From positions 45,360 through 109,359 of the forward strand of contig JAYQVH010000010.1 of NCBI GenBank assembly GCA_038148375.1: a DNA stretch of 64,000 bases. Reading direction: 5' to 3'. How positions within the stretch are numbered: the first letter of the stretch is position 1; the number at the start of each line of letters is the position of its first letter. The position numbers and the translations under genes were made by a program. Positions 63,707 through 64,000 of this stretch are shown one piece after another. The notes beneath the pieces were generated by a model. That model was not told where the DNA came from. It was given only the letters and a program-made list of their open reading frames with translations, and did not search any database. The stretch comes from CAWUEX02 sp038148375. GTDB taxonomy: Bacteria > Pseudomonadota > Alphaproteobacteria > Rhodospirillales > Rhodospirillaceae.

Positions 63707-64000
63707 ATGGAGTTAGGCACTCTGGAGCAATCTATAGCAGCGTCCATTGCCGCAAACGCTGCTATCGAAGCCGCAAAAATTACCGCACAAGCGACGATAG
63801 AGGCGTCTAAGAATACTTTCTACGCAGCGCTTGTGCGATCACTGCCGCCTCTGCGACAGTAGTCGCAGCATATGTCAATACATATCAGTCACGCCAAACA
63901 TATAAAGCCGAACGCAATGCATATCGGTATCTAATTGGTGGTTTGGTTCAGTCTTGCTTAGATGAAATTGGTTTCACGTGGTTAAGAATGAACCAAGCGT
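63707..64000 (+). pseudogene. Partial, apparently frameshifted gene in an AT-rich tail
   Basis: GGCGGAGG precedes the ATG at 63707. The frame encodes MELGTLEQSIAASIAANAAI and an Ala-rich helix as far as TFYAA near 63829, and then reaches a TAG at 63860. From 63829 the -1 frame encodes ACAITAASATVVAAYVNTYQ, a membrane segment, and YKAERNAYRYLIGGLVQSC, running to the window edge. The two parts make a sensible single protein (helix, membrane anchor, cytosolic part), so one base seems lost. The gene is cut by the window end; the family is unknown. Confidence 0.55.

Noticed and set aside
1..64000. CRISPR arrays, tRNA or rRNA genes
   Set aside because: No regularly spaced direct repeats and no cloverleaf or rRNA stretches were seen by eye; a covariance search was not possible.

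Overview
The window is a high-GC, gene-dense bacterial chromosome segment with about 60 protein genes. It looks like a free-living alphaproteobacterium, probably Rhodospirillales-like. The signs are several TRAP-type periplasmic binding proteins, many acyl-CoA and glyoxalase-fold (VOC) enzymes, a glutaryl-CoA dehydrogenase, a CFA synthase, a TonB-dependent receptor and GANTC (CcrM-type) sites. I saw no rRNA, tRNA, CRISPR array or intact insertion sequence. No stretch longer than 300 bases lacks a gene; the longest gaps are about 210-240 bases (18460-18670, 54295-54531, 63500-63706).

Layout. 1-2326: four tandem paralogues of a small exported repeat protein. 2402-6188: a probable operon of membrane protein, SDR, polysaccharide-deacetylase-like enzyme, MaoC hydratase and an exported double-YCII protein, facing an exported beta-propeller. 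7914-11526: Tat-exported DUF1838 protein, acyl-CoA dehydrogenase and PaaK-like ligase. 11530-15772: a surface-glycan cluster (two methyltransferases, a capsule-type transferase and a TPR-glycosyltransferase-like protein) in which two genes carry an in-frame TAG. 15800-24443: amidase, TRAP binding protein, a tandem pair of unknown family, an exported D-2-hydroxyacid dehydrogenase, two APH-type kinases and a VOC protein. 24445-29623: TetR regulator, operator and RND efflux genes. 29711-35307: TRAP binding protein, exported VOC protein, DUF2332, TfoX-like protein and a TPR-sulfotransferase-methyltransferase gene split by a third in-frame TAG. 35314-43300: enoyl-CoA hydratase, PhoD phosphatase, OsmC, VOC, CFA synthase, flavin monooxygenase and dicarboxylate symporter. 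43424-54294: a possible catabolic island with two related methyltransferases, bicupin, tandem hydrolase, VOC, MarR with twin palindromes, FAD oxidase, TRAP binding protein and a tandem nitrilase. 54532-63499: cupin, LysE, CMD-like protein, VOC, lipoprotein, TonB receptor and a gcdH-methyltransferase-FAD oxidase operon. From about 63590 the base composition becomes AT-rich and a frameshifted gene runs off the end.

Themes. Many small-molecule enzymes sit beside solute-binding proteins, and the three DctP-type binding proteins have no DctQ/DctM partners here. Several folds that are normally cytosolic (VOC, YCII, D-2-hydroxyacid dehydrogenase) carry export signals. Two fused tandem enzymes have degenerate active sites: both halves of an alpha/beta-hydrolase and the N-terminal half of a nitrilase. 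Three genes for surface-glycan or sulfate decoration are each interrupted once, always by TAG, with coding sequence intact beyond it. TAG also ends many ordinary genes here, so this is not a reassigned code. It is either parallel nonsense decay, consensus error or amber readthrough.
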